From contig PHDE01000010.1 in NCBI GenBank assembly GCA_002842505.1, forward strand, positions 1-38,235: 38,235 bases of DNA, in the 5' to 3' direction. This DNA comes from Bacteroidetes bacterium HGW-Bacteroidetes-3. Its GTDB lineage: Bacteria > Bacteroidota > Bacteroidia > Flavobacteriales > Flavobacteriaceae. The first letter of the stretch is position 1; each line of letters starts with the position of its first letter. The translations under genes were made by a program, and so were the position numbers. Shown here piece by piece: positions 17,720 to 25,997 of this stretch. Under the pieces are notes generated by a model, which was given only the letters and a program-made list of their open reading frames with translations, searched no databases and had not been told where the DNA came from.

Positions 17720-19630
17720 ATGAAAAATATTAAATATAAAATACTGATTGGTTTTCTAATCACTTTCCAACTAAGCTCATTTATTGGAGTAGCGCAAGAA
17801 TGCATCGATTTTGAGAATCCCGGAAGCATAAACAATTGGAAAGGAAACCAAGGTTTTAACATCGCGAATCTTTCTGTAATAAGTTCCTCTGGAACAAACA
17901 CAACAAATCATTTATACTTTGAAGATCGAAGCGGTTCCTCAATGGCCATAAACGAAGTTGACTTTAATGGTGACTGGACTATAAAAGCAAAAGACGGATG
18001 CCTTTGTTTTGATTATAGAGTTAACTGGAACTCTTCCAATGCAACAAACAAAACAGGCCCTAATTTCATTATTTACAGAATTGACCCAGGACAAAACCTA
18101 AGCAATATCAACAATTTTGCAGATTGGGGTAATTTTGCCGTAAATGGAAATTACTCAGGTCTTTTTGCCTATTTTGTCCCTAATCCTTCAAACCCGACAA
18201 TTCCTAAGAACCAATGGAATAAGTATTGTTTGCCAATTAATTCAAATAACAACAACTTGCCGTCAAACACTTATGGAACTTGGTCTGTACGTCAATCTAT
18301 ACCAGGGTCAGGTTCTACACCCAATAGCGTAGTTACCCTTTCGGGTTCTGCTGCTTTAATCGCATGGAATTCCCTAATAACAAATGTTGGAGGCCTAAAT
18401 TTACCTGCTGATTATCACGGTAACCCAAATGAAGAAGTTTCCTTTGATAATTTTTGTTGGAACTGTTCTGGTGAACCAGACCCTAACCCAGATCCTCAAC
18501 TTTGTTGCGATATTCCTGATTTACAGGTAAAACTCATTAATAAAACCAATATAGGAGGCAGTATTTCCTTAAATATAAGCGGAATCAGCACACCTATCCA
18601 AAATATTGAAGTGAGCATGGTGGACTATCATGTTACCTACGAAAATGATTTGTGCAAACCTGCCAATTTGGGTATTTTTGGCAATATATCTTCTCCAAAC
18701 AATACGGTTTCGGGTTTGGTTTTGACAGACAACGGCACGCAATCTATTTCTTGGAATCCGGGAACGCCGGGTGTTTTCAATGGCAATATCAAGCTCAACA
18801 TCACCAAACCCAATATATTGAATTTACCTTGTTGTAACGGCAAAATGTATTTCTGCCTGAAAGTGAAAATTACCGATGTAAACTGCAATGTTTGCGAAAA
18901 GATTGTTTGTGGAAGTTTGGATTTATTGACTAAAACCCTTCAACAGCACGATCCTAAAGACGTTCCGGTTGACTTAGATCCAACGAATCCTATTGGAACA
19001 CCTATACCATTTCCAAATGAACCGAAACCAATTGGTCACTTAAATCCCAGTGATGTTTTCAATCCTATAACAGGCGAAATATGGATGAATACAAACTTGG
19101 GTGCCAGCCAGGTTGCCACAAGTAGTACTGATGCAGCTGCTTATGGTGATTTATACCAATGGGGCCGATTAACAGACGGTCACGAAAAAAGAACGAGTAG
19201 TACAACCACCACATTAAGCAGTAGTGATGTGCCTGGACATGGTAATTTCATCCTTCATCCTAATTTACCTGGGCCTTTAACTTGGAACTCACCACAAAAC
19301 ATTAATTTATGGCAAGGTGTAAATGGAATCAACAATCCTTGTCCGAGCGGCTATCGCATACCTACTGATGGTGAATTGGCTGCAGAGCGTTTAAGTTGGA
19401 CAACACCCGATGCAGCAGGAGCATTTGCGTCTCCTTTAAAATGGACTTTAGCAGGAAACAGATCCTATGTAAACGGACAAATAATAAACGTCGGATTGAA
19501 AGGGAGTTACTGGAGTAGTTATACAAATGGAGCTATGAGTAGTTATATGTACTTTAACAGCGGTGGCTCAAGCCCCAGCAATAATTATCAAACTGCGGAT
19601 GGAGCTTCAGTTCGCTGCATTAAAAACTAA
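17720..19630 (+). CDS. Secreted protein with C-terminal FISUMP domain
   Basis: 636 aa with a signal peptide ending near residue 27 (SSFIGVAQE). Residues about 28-250 form a Cys-containing beta-rich domain (ECIDFENPGSINNWKGNQGF to EEVSFDNFCWNC). A Pro/Asp linker follows, then a Cys-rich domain (about 258-405, CCDIPDLQVKL to CEKIVCGSLDLL) resembling the C-terminal domain of the upstream protein. Residues about 440-636 match the Fibrobacter succinogenes major paralogous (FISUMP) domain: ITGEIWMNTNLGASQVATSS, YGDLYQWGR, PCPSGYRIPTDGEL, GSYWSS and SVRCIKN at the very end. FISUMP proteins are exported, of unclear role, and often thought to be adhesive. A terminator follows. Confidence 0.88.
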   Translation: MKNIKYKILIGFLITFQLSSFIGVAQECIDFENPGSINNWKGNQGFNIANLSVISSSGTNTTNHLYFEDRSGSSMAINEVDFNGDWTIKAKDGCLCFDYRVNWNSSNATNKTGPNFIIYRIDPGQNLSNINNFADWGNFAVNGNYSGLFAYFVPNPSNPTIPKNQWNKYCLPINSNNNNLPSNTYGTWSVRQSIPGSGSTPNSVVTLSGSAALIAWNSLITNVGGLNLPADYHGNPNEEVSFDNFCWNCSGEPDPNPDPQLCCDIPDLQVKLINKTNIGGSISLNISGISTPIQNIEVSMVDYHVTYENDLCKPANLGIFGNISSPNNTVSGLVLTDNGTQSISWNPGTPGVFNGNIKLNITKPNILNLPCCNGKMYFCLKVKITDVNCNVCEKIVCGSLDLLTKTLQQHDPKDVPVDLDPTNPIGTPIPFPNEPKPIGHLNPSDVFNPITGEIWMNTNLGASQVATSSTDAAAYGDLYQWGRLTDGHEKRTSSTTTTLSSSDVPGHGNFILHPNLPGPLTWNSPQNINLWQGVNGINNPCPSGYRIPTDGELAAERLSWTTPDAAGAFASPLKWTLAGNRSYVNGQIINVGLKGSYWSSYTNGAMSSYMYFNSGGSSPSNNYQTADGASVRCIKN

Positions 19631-19678
19631 ATGATAGTCGTCTAAAAAAATAAAAATCAATTTGGATTTGTCATTGTC

Positions 19679-19713
19679 AAAAAGAGTTGGGAATAATCCC
19701 AGCTCTTTTTTAG
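19679..19713 (+). terminator. Terminator after the exported-protein gene cluster
   Basis: 14-bp stem AAAAAGAGTTGGGA / TCCCAGCTCTTTTT with one G-U pair and an ATAA loop, ending in T residues, about 50 bp after the FISUMP gene. Confidence 0.85.
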
Positions 19714-19747
19714 TTTTATCCTAATTTAGCCCCTCAAAAAATATTAA

Positions 19748-20191
19748 ATGAATTTCGAAATTACTTTTAAAACAAAATGGTCGGATTTTGACCCAAACCG
19801 ACATATGCGCCACACAGCATATAACGATTATGCCGCAGAAGTGAGGGTGCGATTTTTTCAGGAACACGGATTGTCCATCAACGAATTTGCAAAACTGAAT
19901 ATTGGTCCTATTTTGTTTAAAGAAGAAACTTCATTTTATAAAGAGATCCATATTGGGGAAGATATTACCGTTAAAATGGAATTGGAAGGCGTTTCAAAAG
20001 GAATTGAACGCTGGCGTTTTAAGCATCAAATTTTCAATGAAACCGGCAAACTTTCGGCTGAAATTAAAGTGTATGGCGCGTGGATAGATTTGGTGAAACG
20101 CAAACTCACTTCGCCTCCACAAAAATTTGTGACCATATTTGATGACCTGCCTAAATCTGAAAATTTTATTGAAATTTTATTGAAAAGTTAA
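19748..20191 (+). CDS. Acyl-CoA thioesterase, 4HBT hotdog fold
   Basis: 147 aa, the normal length for one hotdog domain. The N-terminal KTKWSDFDPNRHMRHTAYND matches the 4-hydroxybenzoyl-CoA thioesterase signature, with the catalytic-type Asp followed by the conserved His-Met and a Tyr/Asn-Asp pair. The long central helix (YAAEVRVRFFQEHGLS) and the strands ending YGAWIDLVKRK complete the fold. Such enzymes hydrolyse acyl-CoA thioesters in the cytoplasm; chain-length preference is not readable. The nuclease gene starts 3 bp after its stop, so the two are probably cotranscribed. Confidence 0.9.
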   Translation: MNFEITFKTKWSDFDPNRHMRHTAYNDYAAEVRVRFFQEHGLSINEFAKLNIGPILFKEETSFYKEIHIGEDITVKMELEGVSKGIERWRFKHQIFNETGKLSAEIKVYGAWIDLVKRKLTSPPQKFVTIFDDLPKSENFIEILLKS

Positions 20192-20194
20192 AAA

Positions 20195-20989
20195 GTGAAG
20201 AGTAGAAAAACAGTTTACACCATCATTACTTTGCTTGTCGCCGTCGGATTTTATTTTTACGATGGCTATGCTTTTGAAACGGGTTCTTCAAACAGAACGG
20301 AAAACACTGCTGATTTCAATTTTTTGCCGACCTCAACAACCGGGCAAGTTGTTCACCATCAATTTTATTCACTTTCCTATAATGAAAAGTATGAACAGGC
20401 AGAATGGGTGGCTTATGAATTAACAAGTAAACAACTTTTAAGCATTCCCGCCAAAAGGCCTTATTTTGAACAAGATCCAAAAGTGACAACACAAAGCGCC
20501 CACTACAAAAATTTTAAAAATTCCGGTTACAACAAAGGACATTTATGTCCGGCTGGCGATCGTAAATTTTCTGTGGAAGCTTACAATGAAACATTTTTTA
20601 CCTCAAATATTTCGCCCCAAACTTATGAATTTAACAGCGGCGTTTGGAACAGATTAGAAGAAAAAGTGCGTTATTGGACTCAAAAATATCAAAAATTATA
20701 TGTTGTGACAGGCGGGGTTTTAACACCGAATTTAAAAACCATAGGAACAGAAAAAGTTGCCGTTCCAAAGTATTTCTATAAAATAATTTTGGATTATAAT
20801 GGCGCTGAAACAAAAGCAATTGCCTTTTTGATGCCGCACGAAAAATCGGATAAAGGATTGTACCAATTTGTTACCAACATTGATGAAATTGAGATTTTAA
20901 CAGGCATCGACTTTTTTCAGGAATTGCCTGATGAAATTGAAAATGAAATAGAAAAATTGAGTAATTATAAGAAATGGGCGTTTAAGTAA
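20195..20989 (+). CDS. DNA/RNA non-specific endonuclease (NUC1 family)
   Basis: 264 aa starting at a GTG that follows the thioesterase stop by 3 bp; the next in-frame alternatives would remove the exported N-terminus. Residues 5-25 form a single membrane or signal segment. The bba-metal nuclease core is clear: GYNKGHLCPAGDRK (111-124) with catalytic His116, followed by FFTSNISPQ containing the metal-binding Asn, and VVTGGVL. The classical DRGH is NKGH here; the His, which matters most, is kept. Enzymes of this family cut single- and double-stranded DNA and RNA outside the cytoplasm using Mg. A role in nutrient scavenging or degradation of extracellular DNA is plausible but not shown. Confidence 0.93.
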   Translation: MKSRKTVYTIITLLVAVGFYFYDGYAFETGSSNRTENTADFNFLPTSTTGQVVHHQFYSLSYNEKYEQAEWVAYELTSKQLLSIPAKRPYFEQDPKVTTQSAHYKNFKNSGYNKGHLCPAGDRKFSVEAYNETFFTSNISPQTYEFNSGVWNRLEEKVRYWTQKYQKLYVVTGGVLTPNLKTIGTEKVAVPKYFYKIILDYNGAETKAIAFLMPHEKSDKGLYQFVTNIDEIEILTGIDFFQELPDEIENEIEKLSNYKKWAFK

Positions 20990-21073
20990 TTCCGAGAATA
21001 TCCTATTAAAAAAGAATTTGAAAAGGATCTAACGTTGGAGAAATTCTAAATTAACATAAACATAAAAAAATAT

Positions 21074-21258
21074 AACCGCAAATCCCGCAAAGTAAATACG
21101 CAAATAGCGCCATCCCGCATATGCGGGATTAATTATTCATTATCAATTATTCATTATTAATTCAACCCGCGTTAAGGATAGAGCGGTCTGTTTGAGCTCT
21201 CCCGTTTTTACGGGAAGCGAGTAGCGATAGCCTGACCTGAAAGGGAACGCCCAAAATA
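21074..21258 (+). repeat. Composite intergenic repeat, copy C
   Basis: Starts with AACCGCAAATCCCGCAAAG and AATACGCAAAT. It contains an exact 18-bp palindrome ATCCCGCATATGCGGGAT (21112-21129), then the core CGCGTTAAGGATAGAGCGG ... CTGAAAGGGAACGCCCAAAA. The order of blocks agrees with copies A and B, but the ATTTGATTACG block is absent. Together with the terminator it fills the 20990-21347 gap. Confidence 0.75.
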
Positions 21259-21298
21259 ACTATATATCAATTACTGTACTTATTAGAGTTGAATCATA

Positions 21299-21330
21299 AA
21301 AAAAGAGCCGGAAATTTCCGACTCTTTTAT
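21299..21330 (-). terminator. Terminator of the symporter gene
   Basis: Stem AAAAGAGCCGGAAA / TTTCCGACTCTTTT, symmetrical, placed 18 bp past the stop of the minus-strand symporter gene. It could also stop leftover plus-strand transcription. Confidence 0.85.
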
Positions 21331-21347
21331 ATTTAACTTTTAATCTG

Positions 21348-23000
21348 TTATTTCCAAAATGCGGCATACAGCGCCACTAAAATTATCATCACGGCAAATG
21401 CGCCAATGTTAAATTCCGGACTTGTTTTGAACAGTGCTTTTGAAAGCGGAATTCCTTTTTCGTCATCTTTTCCTTTATTTTGATTCCAGCTCACAATAGC
21501 AATAACAATCATAGTAAGTATTGCGGTATAACCCATTTGGTCTAAGAAAGGAACATCAACAAATAATGAGCTTGTGGACCATCCTTTAGGCGCCACTTTA
21601 AAATACATCGCAATTGGTATGGAAACCAAAGCCCCAACAATTGCAGCTTTGTTGGTCGTTTTTTTCCAGAACAATCCCAAAATAAATATGGCCAAAATTC
21701 CCGGACTCACAACGCCCGTATATTCTTGAATAAATTGAAAAGCTTGGTCAATGCCACCCAATAAAGGTGCCATAACACAAGCAATTGCCAAAGCAGCACC
21801 TGCAGAAATTCTTCCCATATTTACGGTACTTTTATCACTCGCATTTTTGTTGATGTACTGTTTGTAAATATCCATCGTAAAAATGGTTGACGTTGAGTTC
21901 AACATAGAAGCCAAAGACGATACAATTGCCGCGGCCAAAGCTGCAAAAGCAACTCCTTTTAATCCGGTAGGCAAAAATTGCAACAACCAAGGATACGCTT
22001 TATCCGCTTGTTCCAAGGTTGGTAAATTTTTAAGTCCGGCTGCACCCAAACGCGCCATAATTTCGGGATCGTTCACCATCACATAAGCTGCAATACCAGG
22101 AACCACCACAATTAATGGAATCACCAATTTTAATCCGGCCGCTAATAAAATCCCTTTTTGGGCTTCTTTCAACGATTTGGCAGCCAATGTTCTTTGAATA
22201 ATATACTGATTGAAACCCCAATAATATAAATTCGCAACCCACATACCACCTAGCAATACGCCAATTCCCGGTAACATTTTATAATAAGTGCTAGATTCAT
22301 CAAAAATCATTATAAATCTTTCGGGAGCCGCTTCATATACAGTTTTAATACCTGCCCATACGCCTTGTCCGTCCGAAACCATATTTAAAGCCAGATAAGT
22401 GGTTACCAAGCCTCCCAACACTAAAAACACAACTTGAATTACATCTGTCCAAGCCACTGCTGAAAGTCCGCCATACAAAGAATAAGCCGCCGCAAACAGC
22501 GCCAATCCGATAACGCCATAAACCATAGGAATTCCCATAATGGTTTCTAAAGCCAAAGATCCCAAATATAAAACCGAAGTTAAATTCACAAACACATAAA
22601 GTGCAATCCAGAATACGGCTAAAATGGTTTTTAAGTTGGTTGAAAATCGTTTTTCAACAAATTCGGGAATGGTGTACAATCCTTTTTCGATAAAAATAGG
22701 CAGAAAGAATTTTCCCACAATAATTAAAGTGATGGCCGCCATCCATTCATAAGAAGCAATTGCCAAACCCAAAGCAAAACCGGAACCCGACATCCCAATA
22801 AACTGTTCTGCAGAAATGTTTGCGGCAATTAATGAGGCTCCAATGGCCCACCAAGGCAATGATTTGCTTGCCAAAAAGTAATCTTCGGCAGTTTTTTGAT
22901 GTCCTTTTTTGTCTCTGGAAACCCATAAACCTACTCCCAAAATTAATACAGCATACGCTATAAAAACGAAATAATCCCAAAATCCGAAATGTGCAGTCAT
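21348..23000 (-). CDS. Sodium/solute symporter (SSS family, SGLT-like)
   Basis: 550 aa with about 13-14 hydrophobic helices. The N-terminal region carries the SSS signature (KTAEDYFLASKSLPWWAIGASLIAAN, then ISAEQFIGMSGSGFALGLAI), closest in pattern to sugar-transporting SGLT-type members. SAVAWTDVIQVVFLVLGGLV and SSLASMLNSTSTIFTMDIY are the other conserved SSS segments; the latter includes the serine/threonine cluster of the Na2 site. It should import a small organic solute, possibly a sugar, across the inner membrane with Na+. The substrate is inferred only from family resemblance. Upstream lie a 76-aa ORF and a palindromic operator candidate, which suggests substrate-dependent control. Confidence 0.93.
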   Translation of the reverse strand: MTAHFGFWDYFVFIAYAVLILGVGLWVSRDKKGHQKTAEDYFLASKSLPWWAIGASLIAANISAEQFIGMSGSGFALGLAIASYEWMAAITLIIVGKFFLPIFIEKGLYTIPEFVEKRFSTNLKTILAVFWIALYVFVNLTSVLYLGSLALETIMGIPMVYGVIGLALFAAAYSLYGGLSAVAWTDVIQVVFLVLGGLVTTYLALNMVSDGQGVWAGIKTVYEAAPERFIMIFDESSTYYKMLPGIGVLLGGMWVANLYYWGFNQYIIQRTLAAKSLKEAQKGILLAAGLKLVIPLIVVVPGIAAYVMVNDPEIMARLGAAGLKNLPTLEQADKAYPWLLQFLPTGLKGVAFAALAAAIVSSLASMLNSTSTIFTMDIYKQYINKNASDKSTVNMGRISAGAALAIACVMAPLLGGIDQAFQFIQEYTGVVSPGILAIFILGLFWKKTTNKAAIVGALVSIPIAMYFKVAPKGWSTSSLFVDVPFLDQMGYTAILTMIVIAIVSWNQNKGKDDEKGIPLSKALFKTSPEFNIGAFAVMIILVALYAAFWK

Positions 23001-23017
23001 AATATTCTATATAGTAT

Positions 23018-23248
23018 TTAATTATTGATTCTTATTGAAATTTCTTTTGGCATAGCTTCAAAATTTTTGCTGAAAACATTAGAACGATTTACAGCCTCAT
23101 TTTTTTGAATTAAAACGATTTTTTTGTCGATTGCGGCAAATAAAACAGAACCATCGTAATTATAGGTATATTCTCCAAAAAGGATAATTTTTTTTGGAGA
23201 TTCTATATTTACAACGTTTTCGGAGCTGATAAAATTAATTTGCTTCAT
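23018..23248 (-). CDS. Small ORF of unknown function upstream of the symporter
   Basis: 76 aa, ending 17 bp before the symporter start. No signal peptide, no membrane segment and no motif that I recognise. The middle (KKIILFGEYTYNYDGSVLFA) looks like a small beta-hairpin protein rather than random translation. It may be a real short cytoplasmic protein, or the remnant of a longer gene. Its position between a strong operator candidate and the transporter supports cotranscription. Confidence 0.5.
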   Translation of the reverse strand: MKQINFISSENVVNIESPKKIILFGEYTYNYDGSVLFAAIDKKIVLIQKNEAVNRSNVFSKNFEAMPKEISIRINN

Positions 23249-23281
23249 TAAAAGGTCTAAATTATTTAGCCATTTTATTAA

Positions 23282-23301
23282 TTAGTACGCTAACATACTA
23301 A
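23282..23301. promoter_or_regulatory. Inverted-repeat operator candidate upstream of the symporter unit
   Basis: TTAGTACGCTAACATACTAA: arms TTAGTACG and CATACTAA are inverted copies with one mismatch and a 4-bp spacer. It lies 34 bp upstream of the 76-aa ORF, where a repressor or activator dimer would act on the minus-strand promoter. No regulator gene is adjacent. Confidence 0.5.
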
Positions 23302-23483
23302 ATTTATCGTTAACAAATGCCCTATTTTAATATGGAATTTATAAAATAAAAGGTCAAAATTTTCAATTTGATATTTTTGGCCAAAATTTCAACTAATAAG
23401 CCTCCAATTTTAAATAGATTTAAAACAATATTTTTTACAGGGAAGTAAAAAAAGACATTCATAAATAAAATAATTTTAACCAG

Positions 23484-23577
23484 CCCTTAGCACATTTGCA
23501 AAACCGCACAAGACAACCCACTCTCAAAGTTTTGTAAAAGAGCCAGCTCCCCCAAGTTCCAACAAGATGTTGAAAAG
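23484..23577. repeat. GC-richer element at the left edge of the accessory region
   Basis: A block running from CAGCCCTTAGCACATTTGC through AACCGCACAAGACAACCC and CTCCCCCAAGTTCCAAC stands out from the AT-rich DNA around it (23249-23480 and 23578-23620). I recall similar sequence as a dispersed repeat in other Bacteroidota genomes but cannot verify this. No ORF. The rest of the 381-bp gap holds the symporter operator and the XRE promoter. Confidence 0.4.
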
Positions 23578-23589
23578 AGATTGAATTAA

Positions 23590-23636
23590 TTGTTAAAAAT
23601 CAAATTTCTTTTTCTATTTTTGACACTAAATGTCAA
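23590..23636 (+). promoter_or_regulatory. Promoter and overlapping palindromic operator of the XRE-led operon
   Basis: A TTG at 23590-23592 and an exact -7 box TATTTTTG at 23615-23622 (22-bp spacing) predict a start site near 23629. Overlapping the end of the -7 box and the start site is TTGACACTAAATGTCAA (23620-23636), a perfect 6-bp inverted repeat. A direct copy of ATGTCAACA follows at 23645-23653. This is the layout expected for autoregulation by the XRE protein encoded next. Confidence 0.65.
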
Positions 23637-23644
23637 CACATGTT

Positions 23645-23956
23645 ATGTCAACAGAAACAGTAGGCGAAAAGCTAAGACAACTAAGAGAGCGAAATGAAAT
23701 GCCTTTACGAAAGGTTGCTGCATTAATTGACATTGATGTAGCAATTTTAAGCAAAATGGAGCGTGGAGAAAGAAAACTTACTAAAGAGGTAGTTTTGAAA
23801 CTTGCAGACATTTATAAATACAGTGCCGACGATCTTTTAATATCATTTCTCAGCGATAAGATAATGTATGAAATTCAGAACGAGGATCTTGGAGAAAAAG
23901 CATTGAAAGTGGCGGAGCAAAGAGTAAAATATTTAAAAGCGAATAAGAAGAAATGA
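23645..23956 (+). CDS. XRE-family helix-turn-helix regulator
   Basis: 103 aa from the ATG at 23645. An in-frame ATG at 23630 would be at or beyond the predicted transcription start and inside the operator, so I prefer the second. Residues about 4-58 are an HTH_3 domain: GEKLRQLRERNEMPLRKVAA, IDIDVAILSKMERGERKLT (recognition helix) and VVLKLADIYKYSADDLL. A Lys-rich helical tail follows. It resembles small controllers found beside restriction-modification and defence genes. Its stop overlaps the next start by 4 bp (ATGA), so it heads the operon and most likely represses it through the palindrome at 23620-23636. Confidence 0.9.
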   Translation: MSTETVGEKLRQLRERNEMPLRKVAALIDIDVAILSKMERGERKLTKEVVLKLADIYKYSADDLLISFLSDKIMYEIQNEDLGEKALKVAEQRVKYLKANKKK

Positions 23957-24141
23957 CTATAGCAGAATTAGAAAAAATGTGGAATGAATTTTCTGACACT
24001 CCAATCAATATTGAAGATGAAACAGAAGAAGATTTCTATTGGTGGGAAAAAGGAACTTATCGCTTTGATATTTGGCATTGGTTTGATGAAAAATCACCTA
24101 AAGGTATTGCTTATCTAATTCAGAAAATTAAAATAACATAG
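23953..24141 (+). CDS. 62-aa protein of unknown function, second gene of the candidate defence operon
   Basis: Overlaps the regulator stop by 4 bp and ends 1 bp before the next start, so it is almost certainly translated. It is acidic at first (NIEDETEEDFYWWEKG), then has YRFDIWHWFDEKSPKGIAYL. The WHWFDEK..KG...L pattern is one I associate, without being able to check, with small proteins that accompany XRE regulators. No membrane segment, signal peptide or catalytic motif. It could be an antitoxin-like or structural partner; function unknown. Confidence 0.8.
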   Translation: MTIAELEKMWNEFSDTPINIEDETEEDFYWWEKGTYRFDIWHWFDEKSPKGIAYLIQKIKIT

Positions 24142-24142
24142 C

Positions 24143-25993
24143 GTGGCTTTACCTATAAACATAAACGAGCTGTTGCATGGGAATACGATTGAATGGGATC
24201 GTATTGAATTGAAAAAAGGATGGAATCCTGAAGATATTATTCATTCACTTTGTGCTTATGCCAACGATATTAATAATTGGGATGGCGGATATATAATTAT
24301 TGGGATTGAAGAAGGAAATGGAATGGCTAAACTTCCACCTTTTGGATTAAATCCGGAACAGATAGATTCATTGCAAAAGAGATTAATTGAATTGACGTAT
24401 AAAATATCACCAAATTATGTCCCTGTTTCACAACCTTATATTAAAAACGGGAAACATATATTGATTATCTGGGCTCCGGCAGGTGATAATCGTCCTTACA
24501 AAGCACCCGTTAGCCTTAGTGGGAAGAAATCGGAAAAGGCATGGTATATTAAACGGGGATCTAAAACCATTAAAGTTAAAGAAGGTTCAGATGATGAAAG
24601 AAGATTGCTTGAACTTACAGCTCGCATCCCTTTTGATGACAGGATAAACCAACAAGCAACACTTGATGATTTAAGTTTACGTTTGATTCAGGAACATCTT
24701 AAAGAATTAATGAGTCCCTTATATGATGAAAGCACAAAGATGTCTTTTTCAGATTTATGCAAACAAATGAAAATTGCAAAGGGCCCCGACGAATTTCTAA
24801 GACCGACAAATGCAGGGTTACTGATGTTTAATGAACACCCCGAGCAATTTTTTACCGGTGCCAAAATAGAACTTGTTATCCACAAAGGAAACGTTGGTAA
24901 AAATTACACAGAAAAAATATTTACAGGCTCACTTGTCAATCAGGTAAGAGCTATTTTGAATTTTATTAAAACCAATATTATTCAGGAACAAGTTTCTAAA
25001 GCCCCCGAACAGGCAGAAGCAGTCAGGTTTTTTAACTATCCTTATCAGGCCATTGAAGAAGCGTTGGTTAATGCTGTTTATCACAAAAGTTACGAACGTG
25101 AGAATCCGGTTGAAATACAGATCCATCCCAATAAAATTGAAATATTGAGTTTCCCTGGGCCAATGCCTCCTATTGATAAGGAAATGCTTAAAAAGGAAAG
25201 AGTGGTTGCAAGAGAATACAGAAACCGAAAATTGGGCGGTTTCTTAAAAGAACTGAAATTAACTGAAGGCAGAGGAACCGGGTTGCCCATCATTCATAGC
25301 AGTCTTGAGGTTAACGGCTCACCGCCTCCACTATTTGAAACCGATGATGACAGGAATTATTTTCTTTGCACGCTACCCATTCACCCGCTTTCTAAAATCA
25401 TCTTAGGTCAGGAAGATGACCTAAGTAGAGCCAAAGATAATATTATGGTATTCAAATTCTTAGGTGACATAAATTCTTATCTTAGTCTCTCTGTCTCCGA
25501 AATTGGAGACAGAGACAGAGCGTCTATTAGAGAGAAAATCAACCCAACAATTCAAACGTTGATAAAGTATTGTGTAGAACCAAAATCAAGGGATGAGATC
25601 TTTGGGCAAATAGGACTTTATAAAAACACCAAAAATTTTCAAAACCATATAAAACCGCTTATTGATGCTGGCTGGTTGTATTACTCACTACCAAACAAAC
25701 TTACGAGTAGAGATCAAAAATATTACACCACTGAATTGGGTAAAAAATTGCTCGCGATAATCTCAATAGAAAGTAATTCAGGAATTAAAAGAATTTCTGT
25801 AGCGTCCTCAAGTATTGCCTCAATTGGCTACGATGCCAAAAATAAGATACTGGAGATAGAATTTCACCACGGAGCGGTTTATCAATATTTTGATGTTCCG
25901 AAAGAAGTGTATGACGGATTGATGGGAGCAGGTTCAATGGGAAGTTTCTTTATGAATGAAATTAAGACTAAATTTAGCAACCAAAAACTTTAA
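24143..25993 (+). CDS. AlbA_2 / GHKL-type ATPase protein with C-terminal KTSC domain
   Basis: 616 aa starting at GTG, 1 bp after the previous stop. Residues about 15-150 match AlbA_2 (Schlafen-like) domains: IEWDRIELKKG, then SLCAYANDINNWDGGYIIIG. Residues about 300-400 match HATPase_c_4: QAIEEALVNAVYHKSYE with the ATP-site Glu and Asn near 305-310, then KLGGFLKELKLTEGRGTGLP. A winged-helix-like region follows at about 450-545. The last part, about 550-612, is a KTSC domain (SSSIASIGYDAKNKILEIEF, with the YQY motif), about 60% identical to the next gene's product. COG2865-type AlbA_2/ATPase proteins are usually called regulators or RecG-like; a C-terminal KTSC domain is an arrangement I do not know. 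KTSC function is unproven, with RNA binding suggested. Confidence 0.85.
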   Translation: MALPININELLHGNTIEWDRIELKKGWNPEDIIHSLCAYANDINNWDGGYIIIGIEEGNGMAKLPPFGLNPEQIDSLQKRLIELTYKISPNYVPVSQPYIKNGKHILIIWAPAGDNRPYKAPVSLSGKKSEKAWYIKRGSKTIKVKEGSDDERRLLELTARIPFDDRINQQATLDDLSLRLIQEHLKELMSPLYDESTKMSFSDLCKQMKIAKGPDEFLRPTNAGLLMFNEHPEQFFTGAKIELVIHKGNVGKNYTEKIFTGSLVNQVRAILNFIKTNIIQEQVSKAPEQAEAVRFFNYPYQAIEEALVNAVYHKSYERENPVEIQIHPNKIEILSFPGPMPPIDKEMLKKERVVAREYRNRKLGGFLKELKLTEGRGTGLPIIHSSLEVNGSPPPLFETDDDRNYFLCTLPIHPLSKIILGQEDDLSRAKDNIMVFKFLGDINSYLSLSVSEIGDRDRASIREKINPTIQTLIKYCVEPKSRDEIFGQIGLYKNTKNFQNHIKPLIDAGWLYYSLPNKLTSRDQKYYTTELGKKLLAIISIESNSGIKRISVASSSIASIGYDAKNKILEIEFHHGAVYQYFDVPKEVYDGLMGAGSMGSFFMNEIKTKFSNQKL

Positions 25994-25997
25994 CATT

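Noticed and set aside
23645-25993. Classical restriction-modification system led by a controller protein
   Set aside because: The regulator and operator fit, but no DNA methyltransferase motif (DPPY/NPPF or PCQ) was seen in any gene of the operon.
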